Source: Sulfurospirillum multivorans DSM 12446
GTDB lineage: Bacteria > Campylobacterota > Campylobacteria > Campylobacterales > Sulfurospirillaceae
Length of the DNA stretch: 64,000 bases
Assembly: GCF_000568815.1 (NCBI RefSeq)
Contig: NZ_CP007201.1
Span: 744,001-808,000, forward strand
Direction of reading: 5' to 3'
The stretch's first letter is position 1, and every line of letters begins with the position of its first letter. Positions 57,589 through 64,000 of this stretch are shown here, piece after piece. Under the pieces are notes generated by a model that saw nothing but the letters and a program-made list of their open reading frames with translations, was not told where the DNA came from and searched no databases. Made by a program: the position numbers and the translations under genes.

Positions 57589-59600
57589 ACCATAATCGGT
57601 GGTGGTGTTACGGCGATCAAAAATGCCTCTTTATTTTGAGACAGACCACCCATCATTTTACCCGCAATCGCTTGCGAAGTTTGATCTGCGTTGGGTCTTT
57701 CATCCCAAGGACGAAGACGAATAAAGCTAATACCCGAATCGGTTTTATACGCATTGATAATAAAATCAAGCCCCGACATCGCTCCCACACGAATGACATC
57801 TGGGTTGGTAAAGGCAAAGTCACTGACTTGTTGGCTGACCTTTTGCGTTCGATCCAGTGAAGCACCTGGCATAAGGTTGTTGATGATAAGGATCATACCT
57901 TTGTCTTCGTTCGGAACCAAACCTGTAGGAATACGTGCGGTGATAAGGAAAATCGCAGCAATGAGGATACCAAAAATCGCAATGTTCATGACACCAAAGC
58001 GAATCGTTTTGCGCACTCCGGTTGAGAAAAGTTGCGTTCCCACTTCAAAAAAGTCGTTAAATTTTTGAATAAGCCAAAACGGTGCACTCTCATGTTTACG
58101 CAAAAGCAGGGCACAAAGCGCTGGCGTTAAGGTCAATGCCACGATACCTGAGATGGTAACGGAGATGATGACGGTCATCGCAAATTGCTTGTACATCGTA
58201 CCGCTAAAACCACCCATAAACGCAGCGGGAACGAAGACCGCACATAAAACCATCACGATGGCGATAACAGGACTGGTGATCTCTTTCATCGCCTTAATCG
58301 TCGCATCTTTGACACTGAGCTCTTCTTCTTCCCGCAAAATACGCTCAACGTTCTCAATGACGACAATCGCATCATCAACGACCAGACCAATGGCTAGGGT
58401 CAAACCAAAGAGGGTTAGCAGGTTGATCGAAAAACCCGCAATATAAAAGCCTGCAAAGGTTCCAATGATGGAGACAGGAATGGCAAGAACGGGAATAAAC
58501 GTCGCGCGCAAATTGCCCAAAAAGAGGTAGATAATACCCACAACAAGCGCAATAGAGAGGATCAACGTAAAGATCACTTCGTGGATCGATTCGCGTACGA
58601 AAATGGTCGGATCATACGCCGTGTCAATTTCAAGATCGCTCGGGAAGTTGGGTGAAATCTCCGCCAATTTTTGCTCTAAAAGATCAGAAACTTCCAGTGC
58701 ATTGGCGCCTGAGGCTAAGAAAATACCAATAGGGATCATCGGTTTGTTGTTAAAAATACCGCTAAAATAGTACGACTCAACGCCCAGTTCGACGTTGGCA
58801 ACATCTCCTAGTTTTAAAGAGGAGCCATCGCTGTTGGATTTGATGATGATTTTCTCAAATTCGCTGGCATTTTTAAGTCTGCCATCGGTTTTCACCGTGT
58901 AGGTATAGGTGGGTTGTTTTGCCATCGGCTCTTGTCCGATTTGACCTGCGGCGTACTGCTCATTTTGGCTTTTGATCGCATTGATCACTTCCGCGGTGGT
59001 TAGATCGTAGGTTGATAATTTATCAGGCTTGATCCAGACGCGAATTGCGTAGTTTTTATTTCCAAAAATGGTCACATCACCGATGCCGGGGATGCGCTTA
59101 AGATCATCCACGATGTTGACAAGCGCGTAATTGGAGATAAACGTTGTATCGTGCGAATTGTCTTTGGAGGTAAGTGTTAAAACTTTGAGGATGTCAGGAG
59201 AGCGCTCTCTGGTGGAAACACCTTGCTTGCGCACTGCTTCGGGGAGTTTGTTGGTGGCGATTTGCACACGGTTATTCACATCGACTTTGGCTTGTGCGAC
59301 ATCCGATCCAATTTGAAAATAGACGTTGATGCTTACATTACCACTGGGAGAGGCGGTGGTGGTCATGTAGAGCATATTGGGCACACCATTGATCTCCTCT
59401 TCCAAAGGTGCGGCCACCGTCGTTGCAATGGTTTGCGCATCCGCACCTGGATAGGTTGCAGAGACGATGATCTGCGGAGGTGCGATGCTAGGATACTCTT
59501 GAATAGGCAGCGATTTGATCGCAATGACACCCGCCAAAATAATCACAATCGACACAACGGTTGCAAAAATAGGGCGGTTGATAAAAAACTTCGAAAACAT
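57585..59600 (-). CDS. RND efflux permease (CmeB/AcrB-like), N-terminal part
   Basis: 671 codons: TM1 (IFATVVSIVIILAGVIAI), the first porter/docking domain (GADAQTIATTVAAPLEEEINGV), TM2-TM6 with LAIGLVVDDAIVVIENVERI, TM7 and the start of the second porter domain. It ends AVTPPPIMV-stop. Adding one G after IM would give PPPIMG-MSTTGGF in one frame of about 1,043 residues, the usual pump length. So it is a single-base loss, real or technical. Confidence 0.88.
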   Translation of the reverse strand: MFSKFFINRPIFATVVSIVIILAGVIAIKSLPIQEYPSIAPPQIIVSATYPGADAQTIATTVAAPLEEEINGVPNMLYMTTTASPSGNVSINVYFQIGSDVAQAKVDVNNRVQIATNKLPEAVRKQGVSTRERSPDILKVLTLTSKDNSHDTTFISNYALVNIVDDLKRIPGIGDVTIFGNKNYAIRVWIKPDKLSTYDLTTAEVINAIKSQNEQYAAGQIGQEPMAKQPTYTYTVKTDGRLKNASEFEKIIIKSNSDGSSLKLGDVANVELGVESYYFSGIFNNKPMIPIGIFLASGANALEVSDLLEQKLAEISPNFPSDLEIDTAYDPTIFVRESIHEVIFTLILSIALVVGIIYLFLGNLRATFIPVLAIPVSIIGTFAGFYIAGFSINLLTLFGLTLAIGLVVDDAIVVIENVERILREEEELSVKDATIKAMKEITSPVIAIVMVLCAVFVPAAFMGGFSGTMYKQFAMTVIISVTISGIVALTLTPALCALLLRKHESAPFWLIQKFNDFFEVGTQLFSTGVRKTIRFGVMNIAIFGILIAAIFLITARIPTGLVPNEDKGMILIINNLMPGASLDRTQKVSQQVSDFAFTNPDVIRVGAMSGLDFIINAYKTDSGISFIRLRPWDERPNADQTSQAIAGKMMGGLSQNKEAFLIAVTPPPIMV

Positions 59601-60751
59601 TATTTTGCCTCTTCGTTGATCACTTTATCCACCTTCACAGGTGCTCCCGCTTTGATTCTAAAGAAGTTATTGACGATGACCACATCGCCCTCTTTAAGAC
59701 CGCTTTCTATCACGTAGTCATTCTCACTTGCTTCGCCCATTTTTACAGGTTTAACCACTGCTTTGCCCTCTTCAACAACAAAGACAACGGTGCCAAGTGG
59801 GTTTTGAAGCACCGCTTTTTGTGGCACTTTGATGACGTTGTTGCGGGTTAAGCCCACAAGATTGACCTTGACAAATTGGTTTGGAAGCAGCTCTTTGCCT
59901 TCGTTTTTAAACGTCGCTCGCGCTTTGAGTGAGCCAGTTTTGGCATTGAGTGAGCTGTCTAAAAAGTCTATGACACCCATCTCTTTAAATTTTGCATCGC
60001 CAATCTGTAAAGAGGCTTTGAGTTTACCCTCTGCGGGGTTGGACCATTTGCCATTTTTGATGTTGTATTTTTGCTTCATCACATCAATGTCGGGGATGGA
60101 AAACTCTACATGTAAAGGGGTGATTTGCGTGATGTCAACTAACGCCGTGCCATCGGTGACAAGGGCTCCTACATCGACTTGCTTCAGTCCTGTCATACCG
60201 CTCATTGTGGCTTTAATGGTGGTACGATCTAAATTAATGCTCGCCGTTTGCAAGGATGCTTTAGCACTCGCAAGACTCGCTTTGGCCCCTTCATAGGTCC
60301 AATACGCACTGTCTTTTTCTTGCTCACTCGAAGCACCTGATTCATAAAGGGCTTTGATTCGATCCCAATCTTTAGACGCTTTTTGCAGTTGAACATCCAG
60401 AGAATTCACGTTGGCTTTGGCAAGATTGAGCGCTGCTTCATAGCTATCTGGCTCGATTTTATAGAGTACATCGCCCTCTTTGACAAAATCACCTTCGTTG
60501 AAGAATTTCTTCATCAAAATACCATTGGTACGTGCTTTGATCGTCACACTTTGCGAACTGATGGTTTTACCAGGGTATTGCAAGCTCAGTGCCTCTTCTT
60601 TTGCCGCAGTGATTTTGTAGACATCCACAGCAGGAGCAGGCGCATTTGTAGTGGCAGGGGAAGGCTGTTTTTTTGCCTCTTCCGCATAACTTTGAGTGCC
60701 AAGAGCAAGGCACGTGACCAAAAGAAAGATCTTCTTATTGAGTAAAAACAT
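59600..60751 (-). CDS. RND efflux periplasmic adaptor (CmeA/AcrA-like)
   Basis: A 383-residue adaptor. Signal peptide ending QSYAEE; lipoyl halves (SVTIKARTNGILMKKFFNEGDFVKEGDVLYKIEPD and TIKATMSGMTGLKQVDVGALV); coiled-coil hairpin (about 100-165); barrel and membrane-proximal domains (LLPNQFVKVNLVG). ATG 60751 has AAGGA 6 bp upstream; the ATG at 60757 is too close to it. First gene of adaptor-pump-channel, the order of cmeABC. A repeat core at 60107 encodes PLHVEFS. The stop overlaps the pump ATG by one base. Confidence 0.92.
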   Translation of the reverse strand: MFLLNKKIFLLVTCLALGTQSYAEEAKKQPSPATTNAPAPAVDVYKITAAKEEALSLQYPGKTISSQSVTIKARTNGILMKKFFNEGDFVKEGDVLYKIEPDSYEAALNLAKANVNSLDVQLQKASKDWDRIKALYESGASSEQEKDSAYWTYEGAKASLASAKASLQTASINLDRTTIKATMSGMTGLKQVDVGALVTDGTALVDITQITPLHVEFSIPDIDVMKQKYNIKNGKWSNPAEGKLKASLQIGDAKFKEMGVIDFLDSSLNAKTGSLKARATFKNEGKELLPNQFVKVNLVGLTRNNVIKVPQKAVLQNPLGTVVFVVEEGKAVVKPVKMGEASENDYVIESGLKEGDVVIVNNFFRIKAGAPVKVDKVINEEAK

Positions 60752-60903
60752 CAGCATTCCTTAGAGGTGATTATAATATGAATAAATTGTAACATATTGG
60801 GATTAATAGTAGGTAAATAACGATGGGTGGAGTAGAGGTTTAATCATCTTTAAACCAAACACACCTTATACTCAAATCAAAGAAGCGTTTAAGGAATAGA
60901 CAG

Positions 60904-61302
60904 ATGCAAACCGTAGGTGATGAGATTTTGCTGGATGAAACCTCTTTGTTGGTCTCCGAAACAGATGCGAAGGGAAATATTGTGTATGCGGATGAAACCT
61001 TTGTCAAATTTTCTGAGTATAGCTTGGAAGAGCTCATTGGAAAACCCCACAATATGATTCGCCATCCCGATATGCCCAAAGCGACCTTTAAAGAGCTTTG
61101 GGAGAGTCTGAAACAAGGCAATGTTTGGCAAGGATTTGTCAAAAACCGTACAAAAAGCGGTAAATTTTACTGGGTTTACGCCACCATCTTTCCTTTTGGT
61201 AAAGAGCATTACCTCTCTGTACGAAAAATGGCAAGCAAAGATGAGGTCGAAAAATACACCCAACTTTACGCCATCATGCGCGCAAGTGAGAGGCAAAAAT
61301 GA
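60904..61302 (+). CDS. Single PAS-domain protein (Aer/CetB-like)
   Basis: A 132-residue soluble protein that is one PAS domain: [33 protein letters not shown] and the strand [22 protein letters not shown] with the Trp that stacks on FAD in Aer-like PAS. It overlaps the chemoreceptor gene by 4 bp. This mirrors CetB/CetA of C. jejuni, where a PAS protein feeds redox signals to a receptor, though the receptor here also has its own periplasmic sensor. Confidence 0.85.
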   Translation: MQTVGDEILLDETSLLVSETDAKGNIVYADETFVKFSEYSLEELIGKPHNMIRHPDMPKATFKELWESLKQGNVWQGFVKNRTKSGKFYWVYATIFPFGKEHYLSVRKMASKDEVEKYTQLYAIMRASERQK

Positions 61303-63002
61303 GACAGTTAAGCATTCAATTTAAAGTAACCTTGTTGCTGGTGATCTCGTTGGTGCTCACAGCGGTGATCTCGACCGTGGTTGTGGTCGTTTTGATGCAA
61401 AAAGAGGCCGATGAACGCTTGGAGGGGATTCGCGCGATCATGGCACGTGAAAAAGTAGAAGCGCTCTCCGACAAGGTCAAAATTGCGCATCATGTGGTCA
61501 ATTCATTTTACGAGGCACTGCAAAAAGAGCCTGAAAAAGAGGCACCAGAGGTTCTTAAAGCGTATCAAGAAAAAGCCAAAATGGCCGTTAAACAGCTTCG
61601 TTTTGGCGAAGATGGCTACTTTTGGATTAACGATTTTGCTCCTAAGATGGTCATGCACCCGATTAAACCAGCCTTAGATGGTTCTGACTTGAGCCGATCA
61701 AAAGATCCTGCGGGTAAGTTTTTATTTAACGAGATGGTGGATGTGGCTTCCAAAAAGGGAAAAGGCGTGGTGAATTATCAGTGGGAAAAACCAGGCTTTA
61801 ACACGCCTCAAGCAAAAATCTCTTTTGTCGAAGCCTTTAAGCCATGGGGTTGGATCATTGGAACGGGTGTGTATGCCGATGATATTGATGCTTTAGTTGA
61901 AAAAGAGAAGCAAAAACTGGATGAGGCACTTTTGGAGATGGTGGTGCGCAACAGCCTGATTCTTTTGGCGGTCGTCATTGTCTTTTCTCTCTTTTCACGC
62001 TATTTGAGTCAAAAACTCATTGGTCGTCGTATGGCGGATTTGAAGCGTTATGTGGAGGATTTTGGGCTTTATGTGACCAATAAAAAGAATGTGATCGATT
62101 TCCAGTTGGAAGATGCGTCGACGGATGAGATAGGTTCAACCATTCGCGTGATCGATAAGACGTTTAAAGATTTTGAAAAGCTTCGTTTGGATGATGTGCG
62201 TGTCGTGGGCGAAGTGCTCATCATCTGCTCTAAAATGTCCAAAGGCTACATGGAGAACAAAACTTCGTATGTCTCATCAAACTTTTTGACCAATCGCCTC
62301 TCGTACGAGATCGATGGGATGATCGCCAAAGTCAATGAAGTGATGGATGCAACACTGGTCTCTTTGAAAAATTTCCAAAACGGGGATTTTAGCCAGCCGA
62401 TTTCCATTCAAACCCATGGTGAGCTTCAAGAGTTGGTCGAAGGGGTGAATGCGCTAGGAAGTGCGCTCTCTTCAATGATCAGTGAAAATGCTGAACAGAG
62501 TGCAAAGCTGCATGAAAATGCTAAGCACCTCGCCGATTCGGTTGCGACCATCAAAAATGAACCTTTGAGTGATCTCAATCGTATTGTGAAAAAAACGACC
62601 ATGTCGATGCAAGAGATGGGCTCGATTCAGCAACATCTTGCCGATACATTAAGCACGCTAACTCACAACGCGAAAGAGGCGAATGATATTTTAAATATGA
62701 TTGGCGATATTGCCGATCAGACCAATTTGCTGGCACTCAATGCTGCCATCGAAGCGGCGCGTGCAGGCGATCACGGGCGTGGATTTGCCGTTGTTGCCGA
62801 TAATATTCGCGAACTTGCCGATAAAACCAGCCACTCTCTGACGCAAATCCAAGCAACCATTGGGGTTATCGTGGGCGGCATCGTCGATAGCTCGGCTAAA
62901 ATGAGTCACAACGCCAAAGAGATGAACAGTCTCACCAAAGATGTTGAAGAGATCGAAGAAAAGACCGGCGACATCTTAAACATCATGAGTAAATTGGGTT
63001 AA
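61299..63002 (+). CDS. Methyl-accepting chemotaxis protein with single-Cache sensor
   Basis: A 567-residue receptor. TM1 (about 9-32), an sCache_2 domain (about 40-200: [56 protein letters not shown]), TM2 (about 215-235), then a long HAMP-like linker and a short signalling domain with the tip [23 protein letters not shown]. It ends soon after the tip, so it is one of the shorter cytoplasmic classes. Such Cache domains often bind small organic acids. Translationally coupled to the PAS gene. Confidence 0.92.
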   Translation: MRQLSIQFKVTLLLVISLVLTAVISTVVVVVLMQKEADERLEGIRAIMAREKVEALSDKVKIAHHVVNSFYEALQKEPEKEAPEVLKAYQEKAKMAVKQLRFGEDGYFWINDFAPKMVMHPIKPALDGSDLSRSKDPAGKFLFNEMVDVASKKGKGVVNYQWEKPGFNTPQAKISFVEAFKPWGWIIGTGVYADDIDALVEKEKQKLDEALLEMVVRNSLILLAVVIVFSLFSRYLSQKLIGRRMADLKRYVEDFGLYVTNKKNVIDFQLEDASTDEIGSTIRVIDKTFKDFEKLRLDDVRVVGEVLIICSKMSKGYMENKTSYVSSNFLTNRLSYEIDGMIAKVNEVMDATLVSLKNFQNGDFSQPISIQTHGELQELVEGVNALGSALSSMISENAEQSAKLHENAKHLADSVATIKNEPLSDLNRIVKKTTMSMQEMGSIQQHLADTLSTLTHNAKEANDILNMIGDIADQTNLLALNAAIEAARAGDHGRGFAVVADNIRELADKTSHSLTQIQATIGVIVGGIVDSSAKMSHNAKEMNSLTKDVEEIEEKTGDILNIMSKLG

Positions 63003-63008
63003 AAATCC

Positions 63009-63040
63009 TTACATGTAACGTGAAATTTCTTTACATGTAA
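63009..63040. repeat. Pair of TTTACATGTAA palindromes 3' of the chemoreceptor gene
   Basis: TTACATGTAA (63009-63018) and TTTACATGTAA (63030-63040), 11 bp apart, 6 bp after the stop. Confidence 0.8.
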
Positions 63041-63127
63041 GGTCTCTTTTGAACTGTTTTTCCTTCATTTTTTTGAAGAATACCCGATATGGTTAACGGG
63101 GGCAAATGAAAACTAAAGGAGATGGTC

Positions 63128-63631
63128 ATGAGCACCATTAACACATCGTATTCATCCCAAGTTCTGGTCGATCAAAATACCGCCAGTAGTAGTTCAGCAC
63201 TCTTAACTTCAACGAATGAAGAAGAAGACGAGAGTACAACCAGTTCGAGCAGTCTACCTGTAGACACCGTTGAAATTTCCGATGAAGCAAAAGCGTTAGC
63301 CGCATCCAGCAGTAACAGCTCAACGAGCACCAGCGAAGAGAGTTCAACTGAAAGTTCGACAACAAGTGAAAGTAGTAGCCAAAGCGGGGGCGCAAGTGCC
63401 ACTTCTGGAACCAGTAGTGCATCAACAAGTAGCAGTGACAGCATTGATGCACAAATCGAAGCGTTAGAGAAAAAAATTGCTGCACTCGAAAAAGAGATCG
63501 CAGCGGCACAACAAAAATCAAGTGGTGATGAAAAGAGTGCTCAAGATGTTCAGGCGAAACAAGCCATGGTCGCATCGTATCAAGCGCAAATTTCTACCCT
63601 TGAAACGCAGGCTGCTGAAACATCTGCCTAA
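63128..63631 (+). CDS. Ser/Thr-rich FlxA-like coiled-coil protein
   Basis: A 167-residue protein. Residues about 1-105 are low-complexity and very rich in Ser and Thr, with the short motif DTVEISDEAKALA seen in several flagellum-related small proteins. Residues about 105-165 form a heptad coiled coil (IEALEKKIAALEKEIAAAQQK ... AQISTLETQ) like FlxA. No signal peptide is present. ATG 63128 is 7 bp after AAAGGA; ATG 63122 is too close. Function is uncertain; a role with the flagellum is inferred from the motif only. Confidence 0.65.
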   Translation: MSTINTSYSSQVLVDQNTASSSSALLTSTNEEEDESTTSSSSLPVDTVEISDEAKALAASSSNSSTSTSEESSTESSTTSESSSQSGGASATSGTSSASTSSSDSIDAQIEALEKKIAALEKEIAAAQQKSSGDEKSAQDVQAKQAMVASYQAQISTLETQAAETSA

Positions 63632-63653
63632 AATCTCCCTGTTTGGCTTGGGC

Positions 63654-63689
63654 AAAAGCTTTACATGTAAGCTTACATGTAAAGCTTTT
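63654..63689. terminator. 36-bp perfect palindrome made of two repeat copies
   Basis: Two repeat copies (63660-63670 and 63673-63682) are nested in a perfect 36-bp palindrome centred between 63671 and 63672; each arm is AAAAGCTTTACATGTAAG. It ends in TTTT and lies 22 bp after the FlxA-like gene and 82 bp before dnaE, so it can act as a terminator. Confidence 0.8.
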
Positions 63690-63770
63690 AAGGCAACTCT
63701 TACACCCTCTTAAGTCCTCATTCGCTACAATAATCTCTTAATGAAAAAACTAAATTATTGATGAGAAACG

Positions 63771-64000
63771 ATGAGCGACACACCTTACACCCATTTACAT
63801 TTACACACCGAATACTCCCTTTTGGATGGCGCCAATAAAATAGGCAAGCTAGCCAAAAAACTCAAATCCCAAGGCGTCACTTCGGTTGCGATTACAGATC
63901 ATGGAAACATGTTTGGCGCGATTGATTTTTACAAAACGATGCGCAAAGAGGGCATTAAGCCTATCATTGGCATGGAAGCGTACATTCACAACCAAGATGA
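63771..64000 (+). CDS. dnaE: DNA polymerase III alpha subunit, N-terminus (3' end outside window)
   Basis: ATG 63771 opens a frame that runs off the window. The first 76 residues are the PHP domain start of Dna[27 protein letters not shown], then [19 protein letters not shown] and [10 protein letters not shown], which are diagnostic. Possible SD is GAGAAACG just upstream. DnaE is the main replicative polymerase. Confidence 0.95.
   Translation, partial: MSDTPYTHLHLHTEYSLLDGANKIGKLAKKLKSQGVTSVAITDHGNMFGAIDFYKTMRKEGIKPIIGMEAYIHNQD

Noticed and set aside
58153-58446. Forward ORFs opposite the CmeB-like gene
   Set aside because: Low-complexity shadows of transmembrane segments of the RND pump.
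54044-60757. Reading the second RND pump as a natural two-gene pump like the first
   Set aside because: Its break is in the middle of a porter subdomain and one base restores the frame, so a frameshift is the simpler explanation.
2707-63689. TTTACATGTAAA as the operator of one transcription factor
   Set aside because: Copies lie inside many unrelated coding sequences and mostly 3' of genes, not in promoters.
63654-63689. parS, dif or matS-like chromosome-segregation site
   Set aside because: The sequence does not match the known parS, dif or matS consensuses and the word is too frequent.
1-64000. CRISPR array
   Set aside because: No direct repeats of 24-40 bp with regular spacers were found; the recurrent palindrome is irregularly spaced and too short.
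1-64000. Insertion sequence or prophage
   Set aside because: No transposase, integrase or phage gene and no target-site duplications were recognised.

Overview
The window looks like a chromosomal segment of a Campylobacterota (epsilonproteobacterial) bacterium, most likely Sulfurospirillum or a close relative. Reasons: the block HIT - pheS - pheT - aroA - ispH - rpsA - small membrane protein - serA (18.2-28.0 kb) follows the gene order I know from Helicobacter pylori (HP0404 to HP0397) and Campylobacter jejuni; pnp is next to a solitary atpE encoding a leader-bearing c subunit; chemoreceptors and histidine kinases with the HQW-type H box are abundant; genes are tightly packed with ATGA overlaps. 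The genus call is inference.

Layout. 0-3.7 kb: 3' end of an outer-membrane beta-barrel gene (LptD-like), pnp, atpE, tRNA-Leu(GAG), a small unknown gene. 3.7-11.6 kb: a two-component system with a binding-protein-like sensor, TRAP permeases dctQ/dctM without a dctP gene, and a large FAD/Fe-S D-lactate dehydrogenase. 11.7-16.8 kb: a sodium-pumping oxaloacetate decarboxylase (oadG-oadA-oadB) followed by PEP carboxykinase. 16.8-28.1 kb: argH, then the conserved HIT-to-serA block. 28.2-33.7 kb: a TolC/adaptor/RND efflux operon whose RND pump is encoded as two half-genes. 33.6-39.3 kb: a small HTH regulator with a coupled micro-ORF, a very AT-rich tract, efp, and two chemoreceptors separated by a DJ-1 gene and the 3' remnant of a third chemoreceptor. 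39.3-45.6 kb: a MutS7-like mismatch-repair gene fused to an HNH nuclease (frameshifted), a DUF2721 protein, a CvfB-like protein, a HI0933-type flavoprotein and a lipoprotein hydrolase. 45.6-54 kb: an autotransporter, c-di-GMP enzymes, hemJ, cowN with a candidate sigma-54 promoter, a HepT/MntA toxin-antitoxin pair and a HiPIP. 54-60.8 kb: an Old Yellow Enzyme and a second RND efflux operon (frameshifted pump). 60.9-64 kb: a PAS protein coupled to a chemoreceptor, a FlxA-like protein, and the start of dnaE.

The outstanding feature is not a gene. The palindrome TTTACATGTAAA, or a version with one or two edge changes, occurs at least 38 times (counting the core TACATGTA), on the order of 20 times more often than base composition predicts. 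About half the copies lie just 3' of genes, often as paired copies or forming the base of a terminator hairpin. The other half are inside coding sequences, where they are read as Leu-His-Val or Phe/Ser/Leu-Thr-Cys-Lys. This resembles a highly iterated palindrome or an uptake-type sequence more than an ordinary operator. It is missing from the MutS7 region.

Three large ORFs are interrupted (one MutS, two RND pumps). Two of these interruptions look like single-base frameshifts, which could be real mutations or sequence errors. All positions come from reading the sequence; no database search was run.
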